A stretch of DNA of 35,470 bases from UBA10649 sp963842725 (GTDB lineage Bacteria; Actinomycetota; Actinomycetes; S36-B12). Within the stretch, counting starts at the first letter, position 1. Each line of letters begins with the position of its first letter. This document shows, piece by piece, positions 15,797 to 23,590 of this stretch. The notes under the pieces were generated by a model. That model did no database searches. It saw only the letters and a list, made by a program, of their open reading frames with translations, and was not told where the DNA came from. Location of the stretch: positions 1-35,470 of the forward strand of contig CAWJHN010000002.1 in the NCBI GenBank assembly GCA_963842725.1, given 5' to 3'. The position numbers and the translations under genes were made by a program.

Positions 15797-16681
15797 TCAG
15801 ATCCGGGTCGCTATCGCCGCCGCCATGCGGCCGGCCGACCCCTGCGCATGCGAGAGGAACAGGGATGGCTCGGTGAGCTCGAGCTCGAGCAGCTGCGGCC
15901 CTCCGTCCGGCCCCGGGATGACGTCGACCCGCGCATACAGCACCTGCTCGAGGCCGCCCGGGATCGCTCCCACGACCGCCGCAGCCACGGCATGCTCCTC
16001 CGCGGTCGGCGTGCGCGGATCGATCTGCTCCTGCACGAACAGCCCCTCGACGCGCTCGCCCTCGACATCGCGGACGAGCAGCGGGCCCTTGCGGATGGCG
16101 TGCGAGAACCGGCCGTCGATGAACAGGACCGCGGTCTCGCCGACGGTGTCGACGGCCTCGAGGTAGGGCTGGATCATCACGGTTCGGCCCGCGTCGATCA
16201 GCCGCCGCACCTGCTCGACGGCGGCGTGGAGCGGCCCCTTCGCGGAGTAGCGCATCGTGTCCCTGGAGCCCGCCGACACGGCGGGCTTGACCACGAAGTC
16301 GTCGTAGCCGGCAGCGGGCGCCCAGCCGTCGGGGGCGTCGCCGGGCTCCACGAAGACGGTGGGCACGACCGGCAGCCCGGCTGCGGCGAGATCCCGCAGG
16401 TAGCGCTTGTCGGTGTTCCACTCGACCACCGGCGCCGGGTTGAGCAGGCGGGAGACGGCGGCCACGTGCCGGGTCCACGCCAGGAAGGCGGGCCGATCGA
16501 CCGCGTAGTCCCACGTCCCGCGGATCACGACCAGGTCGAAGGCCGACCAGTCGACGCCGTCATCCGTCCACACCGCGGGGACGGCGCCGATGCCGAGCCG
16601 CTCGAGCTCGGGAAGCAGGAGTCGGTCCTCGTCGTCGAGCAGGGGGAACTCGCGGCAGGTCGCGAGGGCGACGGACGGCAC
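15797..16681 (-). CDS. ATP-grasp domain ligase (RimK/DcsG-like)
   Basis: The 294-residue protein resembles the COG0189-type ATP-grasp family that forms amide or ester bonds through an acyl-phosphate. Seen are the N-terminal pre-ATP-grasp part (SVALATCREFPLLDDEDRLLLPEL; WSAFDLVVIRGTWDYA), the ATP-lid residues (NTDKRYLRDLAAAGLPVVPT and FVVKPAVSAGSRDT), and the metal-binding end RVDVIPGPDG...LELELTEPSLF. Members include the cycloserine ligase DcsG and many uncharacterised actinobacterial proteins, so the substrate is open. GTG 16681 is chosen because AAGGAG precedes it. It is divergent from a small HTH gene (38 bp) that may control it, and upstream of the putative oxygenase and the aldo/keto reductase. 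Confidence 0.85.
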   Translation of the reverse strand: MPSVALATCREFPLLDDEDRLLLPELERLGIGAVPAVWTDDGVDWSAFDLVVIRGTWDYAVDRPAFLAWTRHVAAVSRLLNPAPVVEWNTDKRYLRDLAAAGLPVVPTVFVEPGDAPDGWAPAAGYDDFVVKPAVSAGSRDTMRYSAKGPLHAAVEQVRRLIDAGRTVMIQPYLEAVDTVGETAVLFIDGRFSHAIRKGPLLVRDVEGERVEGLFVQEQIDPRTPTAEEHAVAAAVVGAIPGGLEQVLYARVDVIPGPDGGPQLLELELTEPSLFLSHAQGSAGRMAAAIATRI

Positions 16682-16707
16682 GGCTGCTCCTTGGGGTCGG
16701 CGTGCGG

Positions 16708-16713
16708 CAGACT
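16708..16713 (+). promoter_or_regulatory. -10-like box CAGACT, leaderless start of the HTH gene
   Basis: CAGACT ends 6 nt before ATG 16720, identical in sequence and spacing to the box before the aldo/keto reductase. Confidence 0.42.
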
Positions 16714-16719
16714 GCGCGC

Positions 16720-17031
16720 ATGGCCGCCCGCAAGTATGCACCGCCGCGCACGTGGGTCGACGAGACGGGCGAATGGCCCGACGGCCCGTTCCGTGCGGAC
16801 GCGCCGCCCTATGCGCTCGTGACCGCGGCCATCGTCCGCCGCTACCGGGACGCGGCCGGTCGGCGCAGCCTGCGGTCGGTCGCCCGCGCGGCCGGCATCG
16901 ACCCGACCAGCCTCGGGCGCACGCTCTCCGGCGAGACGGTGCCGGACGTGCACACCGTGGCCGTTCTCGAGGACGCGCTACAGGTGCCGCTGTGGCCGAC
17001 GTGGGACGAGCGGGTGTCGACTACTCGGTGA
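16720..17031 (+). CDS. Small helix-turn-helix protein
   Basis: The 103-residue protein has an XRE-like helix-turn-helix at residues 50-90 (SLRSVARAAGIDPTSLGRTLSGETVPDVHTVAVLEDAL). The N-terminal 45 residues (TWVDETGEWPDGPFR...AIVRRYRD) are not recognised. It probably binds DNA as a repressor. ATG 16720 is favoured by the CAGACT box 6 nt upstream. It is divergent from the ATP-grasp gene and overlaps the convergent lipoprotein gene by 11 nt. Confidence 0.75.
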   Translation: MAARKYAPPRTWVDETGEWPDGPFRADAPPYALVTAAIVRRYRDAAGRRSLRSVARAAGIDPTSLGRTLSGETVPDVHTVAVLEDALQVPLWPTWDERVSTTR

Positions 17032-17425
17032 TGGTCAGGGTGATGTCGCGGGTCGTGTTGTCGGGGTTCGTGACCGTGATGATCGCGGTGCCGGGGGCCA
17101 GCGTCTTGCCGCCGGGGTTGAACGTCGCGCCGCCCTCCTCCTTGGCCTGAGTCAGTTCGACGAGCTCGGGCGTGTCGGTTGCGACCGTGGTGCCGGCCAG
17201 GTTCTCCTCCGCGATGACGATGTCGAGGTAGTCGCCCACCTTCGCCGTGGCCGCCGTCTGGTCCTCGGTGATGATCACCGGCGGCAGCATCTGCGTCGAG
17301 GCCCCGGCGGATGCGGCGGCCGAGGTCGTCTCGGACGGCGTCGACGAGGACGAGCAGCCGGCCAGCACGGCGACCCCGAGGAGGGCGGCAGTAGCGAGGG
17401 CGGCGGCGTGGCGGGTGCGGATCAT
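17021..17425 (-). CDS. Small secreted lipoprotein
   Basis: The 134-residue protein has a type II signal peptide, MIRTRHAAALATAALLGVAVLAGC, with the lipobox LAGC at residues 21-24 and a Ser/Thr-rich linker (SSSSTPSETTSAAASAGAS), so it is anchored to the outer face of the membrane. The C-terminal ~80 residues look like a single beta-sandwich domain of the kind that ends ITLTITE. No function is assigned. ATG 17425 has AGGAGAG upstream; a longer frame to 17518 is out of line with the signal peptide. It overlaps the convergent HTH gene by 11 nt. Confidence 0.8.
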   Translation of the reverse strand: MIRTRHAAALATAALLGVAVLAGCSSSSTPSETTSAAASAGASTQMLPPVIITEDQTAATAKVGDYLDIVIAEENLAGTTVATDTPELVELTQAKEEGGATFNPGGKTLAPGTAIITVTNPDNTTRDITLTITE

Positions 17426-17501
17426 GTCGGGCTCTCCTTGGTGAGTGCCGGGTCTGCCCGGCGGTCTGCTCGTGCGGTGGACTACCCGGTCGGGACCGGC
17501 G

Positions 17502-17960
17502 CTAAACCTCCGACGCACCGTGGGTGCGGTCGAGTTCCCCCAGCTGGTCGACGCGGTGGGCGTGCCGGCCGCCGTCGAAGCCGGTCTCGAGGAAGACCTT
17601 GAGCGCGGCCGTCGCGACGTCGGGCTCGGTGAACTGCTGGCCGAAGCAGGCGACGTTGGCGTTGTTGTGGCGGCGCGTCATCTCGGCGTCCTTGCTGTCG
17701 CGGATGACGCCGCCGCGCACGCCGGCGACCTTGTTCGCCGCCATGCAGATCCCCTGCCCGCTGCCGCACACCGCGACGCCCATGTCGACGTCGCCCCGGG
17801 CCACCGTCTCGCCGACGAGGGCGCCGTAGTGGGGGTAGTCGACACGCTCGTCGCTGTCGGTGCCGAGGTCGACCACCTCGTAGCCGTGGTCGAGCAGCCA
17901 CCCGGCGAGCGTGGTCTTCAGGTGGAACCCTGCATGGTCGGAGCCGATCGCGATCCTCAT
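17502..17960 (-). CDS. rpiB: Ribose-5-phosphate isomerase B / LacAB-RpiB family sugar-phosphate isomerase
   Basis: The 152-residue protein has the RpiB signatures GSDHAGFHLK (D8, H9), CGSGQGICMAANK (C65, the catalytic base) and RHNNANV (H98-N100). It interconverts aldose and ketose phosphates, classically ribose 5-phosphate and ribulose 5-phosphate; related enzymes act in tetritol catabolism. ATG 17960 has AAGGAG upstream and overlaps the stop of the FGGY kinase by 4 nt (ATGA), so the two are translationally coupled and likely act on one pathway. The name rests on the family; the precise substrate is inferred. Confidence 0.9.
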   Translation of the reverse strand: MRIAIGSDHAGFHLKTTLAGWLLDHGYEVVDLGTDSDERVDYPHYGALVGETVARGDVDMGVAVCGSGQGICMAANKVAGVRGGVIRDSKDAEMTRRHNNANVACFGQQFTEPDVATAALKVFLETGFDGGRHAHRVDQLGELDRTHGASEV

Positions 17961-19373
17961 GGGGTCTCCTTCTGCTCGGCGAACCGCACCATCATCCCCC
18001 GCCGCTCGCGGAGGAGCTCGGACGCCTCGGGATCCGGGACGATGCGGGGGCCGACGGGCACGGCATCGGACCGGGACGTTCGCCCCTGCCCGAGCAGGGC
18101 CGCGCCGACCACGGCCGCGTCCGGGGCGTCGGCGGCCGTCAGCGTCAGTCCCGTGGCGTCCGCGAGCAGCTGCCGGAAGGCCGGATCCCGCGTCCCTCCG
18201 CCGACGAGCGGCACCACCGCGGGCAGCCGGTCGCCGGTGGCCTGCACGGCGTCGACGCCCAGCGCCACGGCCTGCGCCACGCCCTCGAGGATGCTCCGCA
18301 GCATCGCCGCCCGGTCGGTGGCCAGGCTCATCCGCTGCCACGAACCACGCAGGGCGGGGTCCATGAACGGCGTGCGCTCGCCGGACAGGTACGGCACGAA
18401 CACGGGGTCGGACGCGCGCACCCCGGTGGCGAGCGCGGCCGACGCCTCGGCGACGGTGGCCCCGAACCAGTCCAGGGCGGCGGTGAGCGTCAGGCCCGAG
18501 CTCTGGACGGCGCCGATCCGGTACCAGCCCCGGCCGGGCGCTCCGGCCGTCGCGAACGTGTGCGTGCGCAGCGAGCCGTCGAGCTGCGGGCGGTCCATCA
18601 CGCGCACCACCTGCGCGCCGCTGCCGACGGCGACGAAACCGCCACCGGCGGCCAGCCCGAGTCCGGCCAGCGCGCACGCGGTATCGGCACCGCCGACGAC
18701 GCAGGCGATCTCGTCGGAGTAGCCCTCCAGCGTGATCGACCCCGCGGGGTCGGTCGAGGTCCGGATCGCCGGCAGCAGCCGGTCCGGGAGACCGAGCCAG
18801 CCCAGTGCCATCGGTGACCAGGCGCCGTCGACCACGTCGAACAGCAGCGTGCCCGATGCATCGCTGGGCTCCGTCGCCACGACCCCGCCGAGTGCCACGC
18901 GCAGCCAGTCCTTGGGCTGCAGCGCGTATGCCGCTCGGCTCATCACGTCCGGCTCGTGCTCGACCAGCCAGGCGAGGGTGGTCGCCGCGAAGCCCGTCAC
19001 CGCGGGAGAACCGAGTCGGCTCAGGTCGGCGGCCGACAGGTCACGGGCGAGTCGCGCGGCCTGAGCCGTCGACCGACCATCGGCCCACAGGATCGCCGGG
19101 CGCAGCGGCACGAAGGCCTCGTCGGTCACGACGACGCCGTGCATCTGCCCGGAGAACCCGACCGTCGTCGGCGTGTGCGGGGTGCTCGACGCGAGTTCGC
19201 GGGCCGGCCGCTCGCGTGGCGGCCAACCACTCGGCCGGATCGCACTCGGCCCAGCCGGGCCGGGGGGACTGGACGCGGTACGGGCGGCTCGCCTTGGCGA
19301 CGATCGCGTCTGCGTCGTCGACCGCGGCCACCTTGACCGAGCCCGTGCCGAGGTCGATCCCGAGACCGGTCAC
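17957..19373 (-). pseudogene. FGGY-family carbohydrate kinase, one frameshift
   Basis: Repaired, this is a protein of about 470 residues. The N-terminus GLGIDLGTGSVKVAAVD is the phosphate-1 motif of the sugar kinase/actin fold, GFSGQMHGVVV matches the xylulokinase-like QMHG segment, and VGGADTACALAGLG and PLVGGGTRDPAFRQ are the second-domain ATP-binding motifs. It should phosphorylate a sugar or polyol, xylulose-type by similarity. The frame shifts at about 19200-19203, where one extra base in a CCC run separates WLAATRAAG from RELASSTPHTPTTVGF. The rest is uninterrupted, so a homopolymer error is likely. GTG 19373 is the best start; no Shine-Dalgarno is evident. Coupled to rpiB downstream and divergent (33 bp) from ribokinase. 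Confidence 0.87.
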
Positions 19374-19406
19374 CGTGTCACCCGCACACCTGAGAGTATC
19401 GGGCCC

Positions 19407-20330
19407 ATGACTGGTCGCGTCGTCGTCGTCGGAAGCCTCAACCTCGATCTCGTCATCGGGCTGGAGCGCATGCCCGACTCGGGCGAGACCGTGTTCGGAG
19501 ACCGCCTCGAGCAGCATGCGGGGGGCAAGGGGCTCAACCAGGCGGTCGCTGCCGCCCGGCTCGGCCCGCCGGTCTCGATGATCGGCGCCCTCGGCACGGA
19601 CAGCGCTGGCGACTGGCTGCGCGACGTCATGCGCGCGGAGGACATCGAGGAGTCGGGCGTCGCCGTCATCGACGGGTCGTCCGGCACCGCCGTCATCGAG
19701 GTCGACGCGAGCGGCGCGAACCGCATCGTGGTGATCTCCGGCGCCAACTCGTCCGTGACGGCCGAGCACGTCACCGCGTCGATCGCCGCACTCGGCGACG
19801 TCGCGGTCGTGCTCACGCAGGGAGAGGTCCCGATCGAGGCGGTGGCCGCCGCCCTGCGGTCCGGTCGGGCCGCCGGTGCCATCACGATCCTGAACCCCGC
19901 CCCGGTGCGCGACTACCCGAAGGCGCTGCTCGCCGACGCCGACTACGTCATCCCCAACGAGCACGAGGCCGCCCTGCTGACCGGGATGGACACCTCGACG
20001 TCGGTCGACGCGACCGACGCGGCGCGCGAGCTCGTGGCCCGCGGCGCGACCTGCGCCATCGTCACCCGCGGCGGACGGGGAGTCGTGTGGGCGACGGCCC
20101 ACGCCACCGGATCGGCGGGCGTCTTCACGGTCACCCCGATCGACACCGTCGCCGCCGGGGATGCGTTCTGCGGCGGCCTCGCCGCGGCGCTGTCGGAGGG
20201 ACGCGGCCTGAGCGAGTCGCTGCGGTGGGCCGCTGCCGCTGGAGCGCTGGCGACCACCGTGGCCGGGGCCGTGCCGTCACTGCCTCGCCGCGAGCAGGTC
20301 GAGAAGCTCCTCGAGGGGGACGGTCGCTAG
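19407..20330 (+). CDS. rbsK: Ribokinase
   Basis: The 307-residue PfkB-family kinase phosphorylates ribose to ribose 5-phosphate with ATP. It opens VVVGSLNLDLVIGLERMPDSGETVFG, has the substrate motif GGKGLNQA (39-46), NPAPVRD (163-169) and the PfkB signature DTVAAGDAFCGGLA (246-259) with catalytic D252. ATG 19407 is the only sensible start. It is divergent from the FGGY kinase-rpiB pair, so the 33-bp gap probably holds both promoters. Its stop overlaps the convergent heparinase-type gene by 4 bp. No sugar transporter is present next to it. Confidence 0.93.
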   Translation: MTGRVVVVGSLNLDLVIGLERMPDSGETVFGDRLEQHAGGKGLNQAVAAARLGPPVSMIGALGTDSAGDWLRDVMRAEDIEESGVAVIDGSSGTAVIEVDASGANRIVVISGANSSVTAEHVTASIAALGDVAVVLTQGEVPIEAVAAALRSGRAAGAITILNPAPVRDYPKALLADADYVIPNEHEAALLTGMDTSTSVDATDAARELVARGATCAIVTRGGRGVVWATAHATGSAGVFTVTPIDTVAAGDAFCGGLAAALSEGRGLSESLRWAAAAGALATTVAGAVPSLPRREQVEKLLEGDGR

Positions 20331-22396
20331 AAGGGCTTCGGCAGGGGCGTGGTGATGGTGACGCCGTTGCGGGTGACCGTCACGCCGTTGGCGTCGATCA
20401 CCACGGGGACCGCCTCGGCCTCGGTGCGCGGCACGAAGACCGTCACCAGGGTCTGGGCATTGGCGGTCGCGCGCATCGTCACGTCGCGCGAGAGGACCGC
20501 GCCGGGGAGGCGCTGACCCCACGTGCCCGTGAACCAGCCGATCGATGAGCCGCCGCCCGCACCCCGCACGTTCCAGAACCCCGGGCCGGACTTGTGGATG
20601 TCGAGCCGCTTGTCGCCGGCCATCAGCGTGATGCCGTCGCCCACGCCCTGCGCGCCGACGCCGGGCGGGATCTGCCACCGCTGGGTGACGACGCGCTTGG
20701 GCGCCTTCTTCCGCTGCTTCTTGGTGCCGGCGATCTTGCTGGCGCCGGCGTAGTCGACCACGATCATCGCGTCGATCGAGCGGACGTAGACGGCGCACCG
20801 CGTCACGTTGACGCTGCCCCACGTGCGGTCGGCCAGGCAGGTCGTGTCGTTGCCCCCGATCGTCCAGTCGGACGTGGAGGTGAGCTTGCGGACGCCGCTC
20901 GACCGCGTGCGGGCCACGTTGCTGACGGTGACGGACGAGTGCGCCGGGCGCGACTTCATGAACCACCGCAGCGAGCTGCCGTTGTCGTACCGGTACGGTC
21001 CCGGGTCGCCGATCCACTCGACCCCGCGGGAGAAGAGGGTCATCGCGGCGCCGTCGTCATGCGCGTGCGGCGTGGCCGGCCGGGACGACGAGAAGCGCAG
21101 CGAGTAGTAGGTGTCGGCGCCGCCGGGGAGGGGACGCCAGCCGGCGCGGCCGAACACGTAGCCGCCGTCGAAGGCCGTGTAGACCGGGGTCGGCGGAGCG
21201 CCGGCCGTGCCCGCCGAGCGGATCCAGTCCGCCCGCCAGTCGCCGATGCCGAAGGTGCCGCGCAGCGACTGGTTGATCGTGTCGCCGAGCGAGGCGAGCT
21301 TGAAGTCCGGACGCACCGCCTGCGCCACGAACTGGTAGAGCAGCCCGCGCAGCGAGGGGATGGGCTCGGACGGGATGCCGCAGGTGGCTGCGGCCTTCTC
21401 GACGTCGCGCAGCAGCTTTTCGATGTACATCGCGTATCCGGGCGAGCCCTCGACATCGCTGCCGTCCGCCTGGATGACGCCGCGCGCGACGGCCACCAGG
21501 TTGGTCCAGGCCCGGTCGCGCTGCCCGATGTCGCCGGCCCAGCAGTACGCGGCGAGCGCACCGGTCTGCCGGATGAGGTCGGTGTTGTTGGTCCCGATGC
21601 CGACGGTCCGGTTGGCCCAGAAGCTGCCGACCATCCGACCGGCGTCGGCCAGCGCTGCGTTCGCGATGACCGGATCGTTGAGGGTCTGAGCCGCGCACAC
21701 CAGGGTCTGCGTGCGCAGGCCGCCGTAGATCGACGCGTTCACCCAGTAGTCACGCTTGCCGCGATGATCGCTGATCCAGTAGTACATGAGCTGCTGGAAG
21801 CGCGTCACGAGCCGGGCGTTCTGCTTGTGGACGCCGCGGTACAGCAGCGGCAGCGCCCAGTCGAGCGAGTTGATGTGCCGGTCGCCGGAGGTGTCCGTGC
21901 CCGACTGTGGACGCCAGTTCGGGTGCTCGCTGATGTAGTACGTGCCGCCGTTGCCCAGGTCGACCATGCCGGCCATCAGCTCGCGCGCCTTGCGCCGCTC
22001 CACCTTGGGCCGCTGTGGGGGGAAGATCGCCTCGCACCAGGAGCCGATCGCCGCCGGCAGCACGATGGCGGGCGGGGTCTCGGGGACGGGCAGGGGTGCG
22101 GGCGGCTCCACCGGAACGGGAGCCGGCGGCTCGACCGGAACGGTCTCCGTCGGCGTCGGGGTCGGCGTGGGGGTAGCGGTGTCGACGGGCGTCGGGGTGG
22201 CGGTGTCGACCGGTACCGGCGTGGTCGGGTCCACCGGCGCGGTGGGCGTGATGGTCTCGATCGGGGCCGGATCGACGGGGGGCACGTCGGCCGCGGTCGC
22301 CATCGGGGCGACGAAGAGAGCCAGCGCCACCGAGCCGACCAGCAGTGTGGTCATCCCGGCGGTTCGCAGGCTCTGGTCCCGTCCCGTCCGCAACAT
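20327..22396 (-). CDS. Secreted heparinase II/III-family polysaccharide lyase
   Basis: The intact 689-residue protein has a signal peptide (hydrophobic 14-35, ending MATAAD), then a Thr/Pro-rich linker (37-112) with two VDTATPTP and two VPVEPPAP units, then an (alpha/alpha) toroid domain (about 115-400; YYISEHPNWRPQ, NASIYGG) and a beta-sandwich heparinase II/III domain: FGRAGWRP, YYSLRFS, PHAHDDGAAMTLFSRGVEWIGDPGPYRYDN with the catalytic-type His, and SRPAHSSVTV. Members cleave uronic-acid polysaccharides such as heparin-like glycans, alginate or the host's own exopolysaccharide by beta-elimination. Here the substrate cannot be fixed. ATG 22396 lies 4 aa-coding bases before no clear Shine-Dalgarno; the next ATG (residue 15) is possible. 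It is convergent with rbsK. Confidence 0.87.
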   Translation of the reverse strand: MLRTGRDQSLRTAGMTTLLVGSVALALFVAPMATAADVPPVDPAPIETITPTAPVDPTTPVPVDTATPTPVDTATPTPTPTPTETVPVEPPAPVPVEPPAPLPVPETPPAIVLPAAIGSWCEAIFPPQRPKVERRKARELMAGMVDLGNGGTYYISEHPNWRPQSGTDTSGDRHINSLDWALPLLYRGVHKQNARLVTRFQQLMYYWISDHRGKRDYWVNASIYGGLRTQTLVCAAQTLNDPVIANAALADAGRMVGSFWANRTVGIGTNNTDLIRQTGALAAYCWAGDIGQRDRAWTNLVAVARGVIQADGSDVEGSPGYAMYIEKLLRDVEKAAATCGIPSEPIPSLRGLLYQFVAQAVRPDFKLASLGDTINQSLRGTFGIGDWRADWIRSAGTAGAPPTPVYTAFDGGYVFGRAGWRPLPGGADTYYSLRFSSSRPATPHAHDDGAAMTLFSRGVEWIGDPGPYRYDNGSSLRWFMKSRPAHSSVTVSNVARTRSSGVRKLTSTSDWTIGGNDTTCLADRTWGSVNVTRCAVYVRSIDAMIVVDYAGASKIAGTKKQRKKAPKRVVTQRWQIPPGVGAQGVGDGITLMAGDKRLDIHKSGPGFWNVRGAGGGSSIGWFTGTWGQRLPGAVLSRDVTMRATANAQTLVTVFVPRTEAEAVPVVIDANGVTVTRNGVTITTPLPKPF

Positions 22397-22430
22397 CCGT
22401 CACATCATCACCCGAGAGGGGGGTGCGGAG

Positions 22431-23327
22431 TCAAATGCCGTGAGGGGCCGGCGCGTCGAGGTCCAGCGCGGCGACCCGCTCGCGCGCGGCCCGCTGCGAG
22501 GGCGAGGCCGGTCCGAGCGCGGCGGCGAGCGCGGCCAGGATCGCACCGACCGCGGGCCTTGTGACGGTCTTCGGGAGGTGGGGCAGTCCGAGGATCCGTC
22601 GATGCTCGTCCGTCATCGTCGACACCGCGCCGGCGTACAGCACCGCGTAGGCGGGCCGTGCCGCCAGCGGGACCGGGACGTTGCGGACGAAGTCCACGGT
22701 GCGTCGTGCTGCCTCGTCGCCGCGCAGCAGCGGGCCGAAGTCGGCGATCTGGCCCGCGAGCTCCGCGACGCTGCGCGGCGGGTCGGTGACGCCGACGAGC
22801 TCGCCCGCCCGGGCCCACTCCCGCACGTACGCGTCCTCGCCGCCGGGGATCGGGCCGCCCCATACGCGGTGCGTCGCCAGGAAGGAGTCGGTGAACGCGA
22901 CGTGCACCCAGCGCAGCAGGTCGGGGTCCGTGGCGGCGTACGGCGCCGGACCGGCGTCGCCGGCGTAGGTGCCCACGACCCGTCGATGCATCCCGCGCAC
23001 CCGCGCGCACTCGCGTTCCGCAGCGGCCCGGTCGCCGAACGTGACCACGGTGAGCCACTGCGTCGTGCCGGCCAGCCGGCCGAGGGCGTCCTCCTGGTAG
23101 CGCGAGTGCTGCATGACCCCGGCGAGCGCGGCCGGGTGGAGGGCCTGCATCAGGAGGGCGCGGATGCCTCCGACGATGGTCGGCAGGGACCCGTGCACGG
23201 CCCACGCGGCGGACCCGGGGCCGAAGTACCCGGCGTCCTGGCCGCTGCGCAGCGCGGTGACCCACTCCGGCGTGCCGGCGGGGTCTCCCGACACGAATGC
23301 GCCGGAATCCGGACGCCACGCGTTCAC
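22431..23327 (-). CDS. DUF2236 (MpaB-like oxygenase-domain) protein
   Basis: The 298-residue protein carries the DUF2236/latex-clearing-protein-like domain: PGSAAWAVHGSLPTIVGGIRALLMQALHPAALAGVMQHSRYQEDALGRL, then VTFGDRAAAERECARVRGMHRRV and LLRWVHVAFTDSFL. The paired His residues in LHPAALAGVMQHS and RWVHVAF are candidate heme or metal ligands as in Lcp and MpaB. A number of actinobacteria carry several copies of unknown role. GTG 23327 is proposed: the longer frame to 23501 would translate through a 26-bp inverted repeat, and TCGACT lies 6 nt before GTG 23327 as a possible leaderless -10. It lies 34 bp after the heparinase start on the same strand. Confidence 0.83.
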   Translation of the reverse strand: MNAWRPDSGAFVSGDPAGTPEWVTALRSGQDAGYFGPGSAAWAVHGSLPTIVGGIRALLMQALHPAALAGVMQHSRYQEDALGRLAGTTQWLTVVTFGDRAAAERECARVRGMHRRVVGTYAGDAGPAPYAATDPDLLRWVHVAFTDSFLATHRVWGGPIPGGEDAYVREWARAGELVGVTDPPRSVAELAGQIADFGPLLRGDEAARRTVDFVRNVPVPLAARPAYAVLYAGAVSTMTDEHRRILGLPHLPKTVTRPAVGAILAALAAALGPASPSQRAARERVAALDLDAPAPHGI

Positions 23328-23414
23328 GGGCGGAGTCGACGAGGGGCACCGTCCAACTGTGCCCCGGGAACCCCCGCCCCGCACCTCGAGCCAGGTCCTC
23401 CCCCACGCCCTTCC

Positions 23415-23480
23415 TCCGCGAGAGGTGAGTTGTCGGGGTCCCCCCGGCCGTTTCGACCCCGACAACTCACCTCTCGCGGA
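23415..23480. repeat. 26-bp perfect inverted repeat (large hairpin)
   Basis: The arms at 23415-23440 and 23455-23480 are perfect reverse complements with a 14-nt loop. It lies between htrA and DUF2236 and contains the core GAGAGGTGAGTTGTCGGGG. No T-run adjoins it, so it is more REP-like than a classical terminator; I could not check how many genome copies exist. Confidence 0.85.
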
Positions 23481-23503
23481 AATGGGAAAGGGGGCGGGCA
23501 TGC

Positions 23504-23547
23504 GTGATGGCCGGCACGCGAGAGGAGGCTCACGTGCCGGCCATCAC
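23504..23547 (-). terminator. 15-bp stem hairpin after htrA, candidate terminator
   Basis: GTGATGGCCGGCACG (23504-23518) and its reverse complement at 23533-23547 form a perfect 15-bp stem with a 14-nt loop, 44 bp after the htrA stop. Actinobacterial terminators often lack a U-tract, as here. It could instead be part of a composite repeat with the neighbouring 26-bp hairpin. Confidence 0.6.
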
Positions 23548-23590
23548 CGTTCGGACGGGCGGCCTGCGGGGGGCTGGCGGCCCGTCGGTC

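Noticed and set aside
23327..23501. N-terminal extension of the DUF2236 protein through the 26-bp inverted repeat
   Set aside because: The extension would encode both repeat arms as protein and has no signal or domain; a start at GTG 23327 fits the family better.
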